From Megascapheus bottae (Eukaryota > Chordata > Mammalia > Rodentia > Geomyidae), in NCBI GenBank assembly GCA_024803745.1, contig JANJXV010000043.1, positions 4,981,518-5,045,517 of the forward strand: a stretch of DNA of 64,000 bases, read 5' to 3'. The notes under the pieces were generated by a model. The model was not told the origin of the DNA. It worked only from the letters and a program-made list of their open reading frames with translations, and did not search any database. Made by a program: the position numbers and the translations under genes. Shown here one piece after another: positions 54,738 through 64,000 of this stretch. Numbering within the stretch: the first letter of the stretch is position 1; each line of letters starts with the position of its first letter.

Positions 54738-54985
54738 ACTTAGTCAGACACCAGTATTCACACCTGTAATGCTAGCTATCCAGGAAGCTGAGATCTGAAG
54801 ATCATGGTTTAATGTCAGCCCAGGCAGAAAAGTCTGTGAGATTCTTATCTCCAATTAACTACCATAAGTCTGAAAGTAGGGCTATGGTTCAAGTAACAGA
54901 GTACTAGCCTTGAGAAAAAAAACCCTCAGGAACAGTGCCCATTCCCTGAGTCCAAGCCCCAAGACCTGCACAAAATACAAAATCC
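54738..54985 (+). mobile_element. SINE, B1/ID dimer
   Basis: AGTCAGACACCAGTATTCACACC, AAGCTGAGATCTGAAG and TCCAAGCCCCAAGACC. Confidence 0.82.
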
Positions 54986-55175
54986 TTCAATTACATTTGA
55001 CCACATTATAGGCAAATATATATGATAAGGAACAAATAAACAATTGATAAAGTTCCATGAATGTCAAGAAGGGTGAGCTAAACACTAAGTAGGAAAACAG
55101 ATTTTAGCAAAAATAAGTTTAATGGGAACGTTGCTAGTTGGGATGAGGGCAGGTGGATGAATCAAAAAAGAACAA

Positions 55176-55357
55176 AGGGGCTGGGAGTTTGTTTTAGTGG
55201 TAGAGTGCTAGCATGCATGAAGACCCAGGTTTGACTCCTCAACACAACATACATAGAAAAGCCAGAAATGGTGCTGTGGCTCAAGTGGTAGAGCTCTAGC
55301 CTTGAGGAAAACGCCCAAGGACAGTGCTCAGACCCTGAGTTCAAGCCCCAAGGATGG
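55176..55357 (+). mobile_element. ID-like SINE with target duplication
   Basis: AAGGGGCTGGGAGTTTGTTTTAG start. CAAAAAAGAACAA precedes it and nearly the same sequence follows it. Confidence 0.88.
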
Positions 55358-55504
55358 CAAAAAAAGAACAACAGACAATGTGTATCTGTGATAACAAAAG
55401 TGGGAAATCTCAAATTAATTTTTTGTGGGGGGAATAGTCAAGATGGGAAGAATGATGGTAGAGGTAGCTGTGATGAAGAACTGGGCAGGTCAAATTTAAC
55501 ACTA

Positions 55505-55690
55505 AGTAGAAATGAGTACCAGTGGTTTAACACCTGTAATCTCAGCTACTCAGAAGGCTGAGATATGAAGATCAAGGTTCAAAGCTAGCCTGGGCAAGAA
55601 GAGACTCTTATTTCCAACTAGCCAGCCAAAAGCCAGAAGTGGTGTTGTGGTACAAGAGGTTCGTGAATTCAGGAGAGCTCTGAATCTTAG
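55505..55690 (+). mobile_element. SINE, B1/ID dimer, truncated
   Basis: GTACCAGTGGTTTAACACC and CTACTCAGAAGGCTGAGATATG. Confidence 0.75.
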
Positions 55691-55719
55691 ATGAGTGAAC
55701 AAACCCCTATCTTGCGAGG

Positions 55720-55780
55720 AACGATGGTTCACACCTGTAATCCTAGCTACTCAGTAGTCTGAGATCTGAGGATGCAGGCC
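55720..55780 (+). mobile_element. B1-like SINE head fragment
   Basis: ATGGTTCACACCTGTAATCC and TCTGAGATCTGAGGATG. Confidence 0.75.
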
Positions 55781-55869
55781 TGGAGAAGCACAGGTTTGGC
55801 ATAGGATGATAAGCATAAGAAGCCAAAAATAAATACTTTGGACAGTGCACCAAAGGTAGTGAATGTAAT

Positions 55870-56275
55870 TGGACTAGTCTTCCCCCCAGCTTAAATAAAG
55901 CACACTTGATGTCCCTGTTCCTCAGGCTGTAGATGAAGGGCTTCAAATAGGGTGACCACATCATACAGCACCAGGTCTTTAGGAGATTTTGATACTGTTG
56001 ACCCACACCAGTGGCGCTTCCATAAAATAAGCACACCACAGAGAGATGAGAGCCACAGGTGAAGAAGGCTTTGTATTTCCCACCTGAGAAAAAGCCTCAT
56101 GATGGATGAAATAATTCTATAATCGGAGAAGAAGATTCCTGACATGGGGCAGAAACCACAGAGAACAACTAGAAAATCGTTGACAAGGTGACTAAAGAAA
56201 AGTGTCAACACAGCTGAGATGAAGAATTCAAGAAGGGTCACAAGAGAAATTTGAAATTTCCACATGCTTGAAGTT
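55870..56275 (-). pseudogene. Olfactory receptor pseudogene fragment, 3' half
   Basis: Covers TM5-TM7 only. [21 protein letters not shown], a shifted [12 protein letters not shown] block, [13 protein letters not shown] and [18 protein letters not shown] are readable in two frames. A frameshift near 56080 and loss of the 5' half make it a pseudogene. It is the most distant receptor relic in the window. Confidence 0.9.
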
Positions 56276-56525
56276 TTTAAATTGCATCACAAGCATATTG
56301 TGTAAAAAGCTAGGATTACAGGTGTGAACCACCAGGGCCCTGCAAGAAAGATAATTTCTTGTTATCTGATAAAAAAAAACATACAGCAAGCTAATTAAAA
56401 TTCCTACCTTTCAGGACAGCGCTTATGGGCTTATATAAGTGTTTTTGGTTTCATTCGAAGGGTTTATTTGTAAGAACCTCTCTTTCTTGCTCCATTTGTG
56501 AATGGAAGCAACTGAGAATAGGATT
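56276..56525. other. Intergenic with a small reversed B1-like scrap
   Basis: GGATTACAGGTGTGAACCACC near 56310 is a SINE scrap; nothing else recognised. Confidence 0.4.
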
Positions 56526-56529
56526 CACA

Positions 56530-56630
56530 GAAGTGGAGCTGTGGCTCAAATGGTAGAGCATCAGCCTTGAGTGAGAAGGTAGCCAGAAAAGAGACAGTGC
56601 CCAGGCCCTGAATCCAATCCTCCCAAGATA
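56530..56630 (+). mobile_element. ID-like SINE tail fragment
   Basis: AAGTGGAGCTGTGGCTCAAATGG and CAGTGCCCAGGCCCTGAATCC. Confidence 0.8.
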
Positions 56631-56930
56631 TGGTATATACATGCATACACACAAAAATGCTTTACTTTTGCTACTTAAAGGTAACTCAGATTCATTATTT
56701 GGTTTCCTTTCACTATGGTTTAACTGAGAAGAGGTAAAAGAAAAAATGCATGAATACTTGAAAACACATATGGGCAACTTCTTATTGGGAAAACGAGGGA
56801 AAAAATATCTAGCACAGGAGCATTGTAGTAAGGATCTTTAAAGTTTTTAAATAGCTTAACTAGTAGTTCTAACTCTCATGTATGCATATCTCCACTTGTC
56901 TACATTTTCAACTACTCACTGGACTGTGAT
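56631..56930. other. Intergenic, nothing recognised
   Basis: AT-rich; no feature supported. Confidence 0.35.
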
Positions 56931-56934
56931 AGCT

Positions 56935-57155
56935 TATAACTGTAACCTAGGGATTCAAGAGCCTGAAATCTAAAGAACATCATTCAAAGTCAGCCCAGGT
57001 AGAAAAATGCATGCGGCTCTTTATCTCCAATTAGAAAAATAAAGTCCAGAAGTCCAGCTGCAGCTCAAGTAGTAGATTACTAGACTTAAACAAAAGAAAA
57101 TCATCCCTATGATCTGAATTTAAGCCCTAGAACTAACACTAAACAAACAAAAGCA
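56935..57155 (+). mobile_element. SINE, B1/ID dimer, diverged
   Basis: CAAAGTCAGCCCAGGTAG, TATCTCCAATTAG and TAAGCCCTAGAAC. Confidence 0.7.
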
Positions 57156-57244
57156 AAGAAACAAGTATATATGTCTGACTTTACTAAATACCCCAAGATA
57201 AACAAAGAACACAACCATGCAAAAGAGTAAGGAACACAGATGCC

Positions 57245-57890
57245 ATCATTTACCCTAGCGAAGATAGGTGCCCCTTAGTGCATGATTGGATCAAGAAGAT
57301 GTGGTATCTATACACAATGGAATTCTATGCTGCCATCAGAAAGAATGGCATCAACCCATTCAAAAGGAAATGGAAAAACTTGGAAAAAATATTAAGTAAA
57401 GTAAGCCAGACCTAAAGGATCATAGCTCCCTGGTTTCCCTCATTTGCAAGAACTAGTACACATCCAGGATTCTCCTAGCTGAGGATCACAATAACTCAAA
57501 AGCTATGTGCATATGGCCATACAGGATGAGGATACCCAAAATGAATTCCAGGATATGGAAACAAGAGGTTTATCTTTGTGTTTGTTGTTCTTAACTTACC
57601 TGTGAATGTATTTCTCTTCTCCTTCCCTCTCCCTCTATCCCTCCCTCCCTTCATATGATTTATCTTATGTTGTTACTGTATCTGACTTTGGTACCTGGTA
57701 TATTGTATATATGTTTATTTGTTTATTTGAAATGGGAAGGGAAAGGGGGAAAATCAAGATAACTGGGAGGGGTGGAGGGGGGAAGCTGGGAAAAAATGGG
57801 AAGGGGTATCAATGTCCAAGAAATAACGTACCTGCTATCTGTAACTCCTCTATACATCACCCTAAAGACAAAATACAATTTAAAAATAGA
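57245..57890 (+). mobile_element. 5'-truncated L1 of an older subfamily
   Basis: ORF2 end (GAAGATGTGGTATCTATACAC, TGCTGCCATCAGAAAGAATGG), then a 3' UTR with TTTATTTGTTTATTTGAAATGGG, ending CTCCTCTATACATCACCC. The 3' UTR differs from the young copies and matches the minus copy at 24.5 kb. Confidence 0.88.
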
Positions 57891-57891
57891 A

Positions 57892-58127
57892 ATAAACACG
57901 GATGCCAGTAGCTCACGCCTCTAATCCTAGCTTCTCAGTAGGCTGAGATCTGGAAAAAAAAACATAGTTTGAAGCCAGCCTGGGAAGGAAAGTCTGAGAG
58001 ACTCAGATCACCAATTAAACACCAAAAGGATGGAAGTAGAGCAGTAGAGTGCTAATCTTGAAAAAAAGAAACTCAGGGATAGCATTCAGACCATGAGTTC
58101 AAGCCCCAGGACTGGCACAAAAAAATT
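57892..58127 (+). mobile_element. SINE, B1/ID dimer
   Basis: ACGGATGCCAGTAGCTCACGCC through AGCCCCAGGACTGGCACAAAAAA. Confidence 0.88.
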
Positions 58128-58135
58128 ACCCAAAT

Positions 58136-58370
58136 AAGCTGGGTGTGGTGGCTCACACCTGTAATCCTAGCTACTCAGGAGACTGAAATCTGAGGATCAA
58201 GGTTAAAATCCAGCCCAGGCACAAAAGAACTAGAGTCTCTTATCTCCAATTAACCTCTAGAAAATGGAAAGTGGGGCTTGGCTCAAGGGTAGAGAGTTAG
58301 CCTTGAGATGAAGATCTCAGGATTACAACGCCCAGGATGAGTTCAAGCCCCATTACCCATCAAAAAAGAA
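58136..58370 (+). mobile_element. SINE, B1/ID dimer
   Basis: AAGCTGGGTGTGGTGGCTCAC through AGTTCAAGCCCCATTACC; directly follows another copy. Confidence 0.88.
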
Positions 58371-58717
58371 CAATCTTGCAAAATGAAACGGTGGGGGCAA
58401 ACGCGAACCACGTCAAGAAATACATTAAATTGTTGAAAAAATATTTATGTTCTTCCCACCTATTTTAATAAAAAGCATCCACCAGTTATAAAGAAGGTTC
58501 CATTTAACATGTCCACATGTGAAGATGACGTAGCATGATCAAAATCAGCCCCACAAGAACTCTCTCATCTGTTCCTCTTCTGAAATCAATCTCAACAAGC
58601 TTCATTGTCCCATTTTCACACATGTACATAAAAAGTATCAAGTCTTCCTTAAAGAAATAGAGATCTCTAATTTATCTGACAGCAAGTTCAAAATAACCAT
58701 CTGAAAGACTTCCTAGG
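58371..58717. other. Intergenic, nothing recognised
   Basis: No gene or repeat recognised. Confidence 0.35.
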
Positions 58718-58719
58718 TG

Positions 58720-58912
58720 AGATCAGGAGTTTGGCCGAGTGGTAGCATGCTTGTCTACCATGCACAAAGACCCAGGTTTGATTCCTTGGTACCACATACA
58801 TAGAAAAATGCCAGAAGTGGTGCTGAGTCTCAAGTGGTAGAGCTCTAGCCTTGAGGAAGAGGCCCAAGGACAGTGCTCAGGCCTTGAGTTCAACCCCCAT
58901 GACTGGAAAAAA
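58720..58912 (+). mobile_element. ID-like SINE
   Basis: GATCAGGAGTTTGGCCGAGTGG; B-box GGTTTGATTCC; ends GACTGGAAAAAAAAA. Confidence 0.9.
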
Positions 58913-59174
58913 AAAGACCCAACGAGGGGCTGAATACAAGTACACACAAACATCAAGAAAATGATGCCCTGAAGTCAAATAACTCCAACCAAGAATACTG
59001 TACCCAGCTAAGCTCTCATTCATACCTGAGGGAACAATAAAAACATTCCATTCCAGGGAAAAGCTGCAACAATATGTAGCAACAAAACCAACACTACAGA
59101 GAATTCTCAAAGATGTTCTATACATAGAAAACCAAATAAATGCAATATAGGGAAAGAAATGGCACCTAAACAGT

Positions 59175-59547
59175 TGCCAGGGCCAGCCGGCAGCAAACCA
59201 GGGTTCGCAGATTGGGATTCCTGAAATAGGGGGCAAGGACTAGGAAAAAATAGAAGAGAGATAAACAGATGGGGTTCAGCGGGGCTACAGCCCAAATCAG
59301 GAGCCACAGCTTAAGAAGCCTGTAGCCCAGGACTGTAGCCCAGTTTATTTCCAGTTCTGACCTTAAAACAGTATCAAGTCACATAGGTTGAATGAGAAGC
59401 TATCAAGTCCCAAACAGGTTAAATGAGAAGCTATTGACACAGCCCAAAATCATGATAAGAGCTTACTTCCTTGTGTACTCAATTGTGCGGGTCCAAGGTC
59501 ACTGACCCCACAGTCACGGTCACTGACCCCACAGTCAGTCCCCAACA
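59175..59547 (-). repeat. LTR, 373 bp, related to the 45-kb LTRs
   Basis: Begins TGTTGGGGACTG on the minus strand. It lacks most of the 35-bp tandem repeat and differs at many positions from the 448-bp LTRs, so it is an older or different subtype. Confidence 0.9.
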
Positions 59548-59726
59548 TCTCCCCCGTCTTAATTTTAAAAGATGCGAACCCGCCTGTCTTAGGTTGGGTG
59601 GATTGCTAACTCTGCTTTACCCGTCATGGGGAACTTCTTCAGATCAAGATGAAGGCCCTGTCTTAGGTTGGTCAGAGTGCATCCCCTCTTACCCGTCCTT
59701 GACTGCGATTCCTCTCGTGGGGGATC

Positions 59727-60470
59727 TCAACCATCTGGGGCTTTGATCTGTGGAGTTGTCCTGCAAGATTTAGCAATGAATTTTGCAAGATCTTTACCAC
59801 ACAAGGCTGGCAACATTCCTGGACCAACAAAGGTCATTAGCAAGCCTTTTAGGTTATGAAGGCCCTGTGTCAAAGCAACAGTGGCAGCTGCAGCAATAGC
59901 TGCTAAGGAAAAAAAAGCTAGAATACCTGCTACTATTAATCCAATAAACCTCCTAGGGCACATTAGGTCTTTCAATAGTTGTAAAGCCAAGAAACCAGAA
60001 TCTTCATAGCAGGGTACAGACATATTCACAAGTAACATAATATAAGGTGGTTGTTTAACAATAATAACAGAGGTAGCTAATCCATTATACATACAATTTG
60101 TGAAAGAACAATAATCGCATGTTATATTAAATTGTGTAGAATCAATGAATATGTTAAAAGGTCCATACATAATAGCAAAAGGAGGAGAAACACAGTTCAT
60201 AATGTTCTTTTGAAAGGAGGAGCTGGGAAGAATTGGCCCCTGAGAAGTCTAGTAGCTGTGAGGAACTCCCAGTAATATTGGTGATAAGGTTGCTTTTGAT
60301 CTGGCACCCATATCCAGTGATTGATAGACTGCATCTCAGTACATCCTGGGATGGAGTCGTTGTCCCGAAGTTTAAAGCACAGTGGGTTGCCGATCCCAGA
60401 AGCAGAGAATCCAGCCGTTTGAATGTGTTTAATAAACGGATCAGGAGCAGTCCCATATGCTGATCAGTTG
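59727..60470 (-). pseudogene. Retroviral env remnant (betaretrovirus-like), broken
   Basis: Envelope glycoprotein fragment. A frame from about 60470 to 60154 has several N-X-S/T sites, as expected for the end of the surface subunit. A shift near 60180 leads to a 157-codon frame (60200-59727). That frame has a PRR-type basic site followed by a long Ala/Leu/Ile-rich hydrophobic stretch of fusion-peptide type. Only about 45 residues follow before the stop, so the heptad region, membrane anchor and tail are missing. Not functional. Confidence 0.82.
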
Positions 60471-60546
60471 ATATGCACCTAAACACCATACCATCTAAGG
60501 ACAACAAGAACTGTCAAGACACAGGCCCTAATAAAAGCTTTTAAAA

Positions 60547-63500
60547 ATGGTAGGAACTAATAAATATCTCTCAATCCTAACTCTCAATATCAATGGACTC
60601 AACTCTCCAATTAAACGGCATAGGCTGTCTAGTTGGATCAAAAAGCAAGAGCCATCATTCTGCTGTCTTCAAGAGACACATCTTACCCAAAAAAACAAAC
60701 ATCTTTTGAAAGTGAGAGGTTGGGATAAACTCTATCAAGCTAACAGCCCCCACAAACAGGCTGGAGTTGCCATCCTCATATCAGATAAAAATAGACTTCA
60801 AACCAAAATTAGTAAGAAAAGACAAAGAAGGTTACTACATACTTTTAAAGGGATCTTTCCTCCAGGAAGACATAACGATCCTAAATATTTACACACCCAA
60901 TCCCGGAGCTCCAAACTTCATCAAGCAAACTTTACTTACACTGAAACCATACATAGATCGAAATACAGTGATTGTTGGTGACATTAACACACCACTCTCA
61001 CCTATGGACAGATCAACAAGGCAAAAACTCAACAGAGAAACCTTAGAACTGAACAACTATATAGACCAACTAGATCTAACAGACATCTGCAGAATATTCC
61101 ACCCAGCAACAACACAATATACGTTTTTCTCAGCAGCACATGGAATATTTTCCAAAATAGATCACATCTTAGGCCATAAAACAAACCTGGACAGATTCAG
61201 AAACACTGAAATTATTCCATGCACACTCTCAGACCACAAAGGCATCAAACTGGAACTGAACACACATCTCCACCAACGAAAACCCTGTAACTCATGGAGA
61301 CTGAACAACGCATTGTTGAATCACCAATGGGTCATCAAAGACATCAGAACAGAAATCCAACAGTTTATGAAATTTAACAGTAAGGAGCACACAAAATACC
61401 AACTCCTCTGGGACACAGCAAAGGCAGTACTCAGAGGAAAATTTATAGCGCTGAGTGCCTACAACAGCAAGTTGAAAAATTGCAAACCAACAAGTTAATG
61501 TCTCACCTCAAGCTCCTGGAAAAAGAGCAACAAACCAGCCCTAATCCCAGCAGAAGAAAGCAAATTATTAAAATCAAAGCAGAATTAAATGATTTGGAAT
61601 CCAAAAAAACTATAGAAAGAATCAACAAAACAAGGAGTTGGTTCTTTGAAAGAATTATCAAAATTGACAAGCTCTTAGAAAATCTTACCAAAAAAAGAAG
61701 AGAGCATATTGCAATAAACAAAATCACAGATGAAAATGGTAATATCACGACAGAAATTACCAAGATCCAGAATATCATGAGGGAATATTTCTCAAACCCT
61801 TACGCCAACAAATTTGAGAATCTAAATGAAATGGATGAATTCCTAGCCAATATTAACATACCCATACTGAACCAAGAAGAACTAAGCCAAATCAACAGGC
61901 CTATTTCAAGCTCTGAAATAGAAATGGCATTTAGAGAACTTCCACCTAAGAAAAGCCCAAGGCCAGATGGATTCACAGCTGAATTCTATAAAGTCTTCAA
62001 AGCAGAGCTCACAACACTACTCCTCAAGCTCTTCAACGAAATTGAAAATGAAGGTTCCTTACCAAACTCATTCTATGAAGCCACTATATCCCTCATCCCC
62101 AAACCAGACAGAGATCCATCATAGAAAGAGAACTATAGACCTATGTCTTTGATGAACATCGATGCAAAACTTCTCAACAAAATACTGGCCAACCGTCTAC
62201 ATCAACTCATCAAAATAATTATACACTATGATCAAACTGGGTTTACCACAGCGAGGCAAAGCTGGTTCAACATAGCAAATCAATTAATATAATTCAACAC
62301 ATCAACAGGAGCAAGGACAAATATCCCATGATTGTCTCAATAGTTGCGGTAAAGGCATTTGACAAGATCCAACAACCCTATATGTTAAAAGCTCTGGAGA
62401 AATTAGGAATCCATGGAACATTCCTGAATGTAATAAAGGCTGTGTATGAGAAACCTACTGGTAGTATTACACTTAATGGTGAAAATCTAAAGCCATTCCC
62501 TCTAAAATCAGGAAAGAGACAAGGATGCCCACTATCTCCACTACTCTTTAACATAGTACTAGAATTCCAAGCCAGTGCAATGAGGAAAGAAGCAAGCATA
62601 AAGGGGATCCAAGTAGGGAAAGAGGAAATAAAACTATCCCTCTTTGCAGATGACATGATTCTGTATTTAAAGAATCCTATAGACTCTATTCCCAAGCTCC
62701 TTGTGCTGATTTAAAACTTTGGAAGAGTAGCAGGCTATAAAATCAATCCTCAAAAATCAACTGCCTTCCTTTACGCCTACAGTGAGTGGAATGAGGCAAT
62801 AATCAGGAAAGAAACTCCTTTCACAATAGCCTCAAAGAAAATAAAGTACCTAGGAATAAGCTTAACTAAGAATATAAAGGACCTTTTTGACGAAAACTTT
62901 AAAACCCTAAAAAAGGAAATTAAAGCAGAACGAAGGAAATGGAAAAACCTCCCATGCTCCTGGATTGGAATAATCAACATTGTGAAAATGACAATCTTGC
63001 CAAGAGCTATCTACAAATTCAACGCCATTCCCAATAATATCCCAATGTCATTCTTCAAAGAAATAGAAGAGGCAGTCCAAAATTTCATATGGAATAATAA
63101 AAGACCCCGTATAGCAAAAACACTTCTTAGCAAAAAGAACAGCGTTGGAAGAATTTCAATTCCAAACTTAAGACTCTATTACAGTGCTATAATTCTCAAA
63201 ACAGATTGGTACTGGCAAAGGAACAGGACTGAAGACCAATGGAATAGAACTGAGGACCCAGATATTAAACCACAGACCTATGGCCACCTAATCTTTGACA
63301 AGGGAGCCAAAAAATAGAATGGAAGAAAGACAGCCTCTTCAACAAGTTGTGCTGGCAGAACTGGTTAAGCACCTGCAGAAAACTAAAGTTGGCTTCTTCT
63401 TTGTCACCTTGCACTAGAATTAACTCCAAATAGATCAAAGACCTGGAGGTAAAAGCTGACACACTGAAAACTCTACAGGAAGGAATAGGAGATACACTAG

Positions 63501-64000
63501 GCCTCCTTGGCACAGGTCGAAACATTCTCAGTAAGGACCAAGAATCACAGCAAATCAGAGAAAGGCTGGATAAGTGGGACTGCATTAAACTGCAGAGCTT
63601 TTGTATGGCAAAAGACATAGCTAGTAAACTAATCAGGAAGCCTACAGAGTGGGAGAAGAGCTTCACCAACCAAACAACAGACAAAGGCCTCATATCTAAA
63701 ATATATCAACAACTCAAAAAATTGAATCACTCCAAAACTAACCTCCAAAGTAACAACCATCCCATTAAAAATGGGCCAAAGACTTAAAGAGAGTCTTCTC
63801 TGAAGAAGAAACAAAAATGGCCTATAGACACGTGAAGAAATGCTCAACATCTCTGGTCATAAAAGAAATGCAAATCAAAACAACTCTAAGATTCCACCTC
63901 ACTCCAGTTAGAATGGCCAGGATCAGGAAAACGAATGACAACAGATGCTGGAGGGGATGTGGCCAGGAGGGATCACTACTACACTGTTGGTGGGAGGGCA
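60547..64000 (+). pseudogene. L1 ORF2, long but broken, truncated by the window end
   Basis: Opens MVGTNKYLSILTLNINGLNS. Endonuclease signatures are QETHLTQKNK, the GDINTPLSP block near 60980 and SDHKGIKLEL near 61230. Reverse-transcriptase landmarks are [15 protein letters not shown] (a Gly-to-Arg change), [19 protein letters not shown] and the catalytic FADDMILYL near 62645. An extra A near 60787 shifts the frame, another shift lies near 61480, and stops occur at 62122, 62713 and 63315. Not active. Confidence 0.93.

Larger units (their letters stand above)
59175..60471 (-). mobile_element. ERV fragment: 3' LTR plus env remnant, same family as the 45-kb element
   Basis: Minus strand: env remnant, a short 3' region matching the 45-kb element, a polypurine-like GACGGGGGAGA and one LTR. 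No 5' LTR, primer site, gag or pol is present. It interrupts L1 copy 6. GCACCTAAACA occurs on both sides (59162-59172 and 60475-60485), longer than the usual retroviral 4-6 bp. Confidence 0.88.
58960..64000 (+). mobile_element. L1 copy 6, split by an ERV and running off the window
   Basis: Begins in the last part of ORF1 (CAAGAATACTGTACCCAGC), breaks at 59174 for an ERV, resumes at about 60475 with CACCTAAACACCATACCATC, and reaches ORF2 at 60549. Same lineage as copies 2, 3 and 4. The window ends within the cysteine-motif region, so the 3' end is not seen. Confidence 0.92.

Overview
This window is mammalian nuclear DNA, most likely from a rodent. It is dense in L1 LINEs and in two SINE types. 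One is a tRNA-derived ID-like element with A-box and B-box promoter motifs. The other is a dimer with a 7SL/B1-like head and an ID-like tail, similar to what has been described as B1-dID. The SINE flavour suggests a squirrel-related or castorimorph/geomyoid rodent such as a pocket mouse or kangaroo rat. That placement is inferred from remembered SINE types, not from a search. No bacterial-type operon, CRISPR array, rRNA gene or free-standing tRNA gene is present.

Layout. Positions 1-6.7 kb hold a 143-bp tandem repeat array split by a nearly full-length minus-strand L1. Positions 7.1-24 kb are an olfactory receptor (OR family 7-like) neighbourhood with one intact single-exon receptor (7408-8370, minus), two broken receptors and a fragment; another fragment lies at 55.9 kb. 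Microsatellites and SINEs fill the gaps. Positions 24.5-44.2 kb are L1-rich. They include an internally deleted L1 inside its own target-site duplication (25.4-28.6 kb) and an 8-kb block of two L1 copies (30.4-38.4 kb). That block has landed inside a processed pseudogene of calbindin-D28k, so the two halves of the pseudogene now lie 8 kb apart.

Positions 45.1-47.1 kb contain the most striking object. It is a compact, very young, minus-strand LTR element with two 448-bp LTRs that differ at only three positions, a perfect 6-bp target duplication, a tRNA-Lys3-type primer binding site and a polypurine tract. Its internal region is only about 1.1 kb and has no intact gag, pol or env. It looks like a non-autonomous, ETn-like retrotransposon of a betaretrovirus-like family. 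A relative with one LTR and a broken env fragment sits inside an L1 at 59.2-60.5 kb. An RPL23A processed pseudogene (48.7-49.2 kb), a MER5A-like DNA transposon relic and many SINEs lie between. The window ends inside a long but broken L1.

Functional outlook. The only plausible functional protein-coding gene is the olfactory receptor at 7.4-8.4 kb. Everything else coding is retrotransposon sequence, mostly broken by stops and frameshifts, or pseudogenes. Several nested insertions have clear target-site duplications, so their relative order can be read directly.
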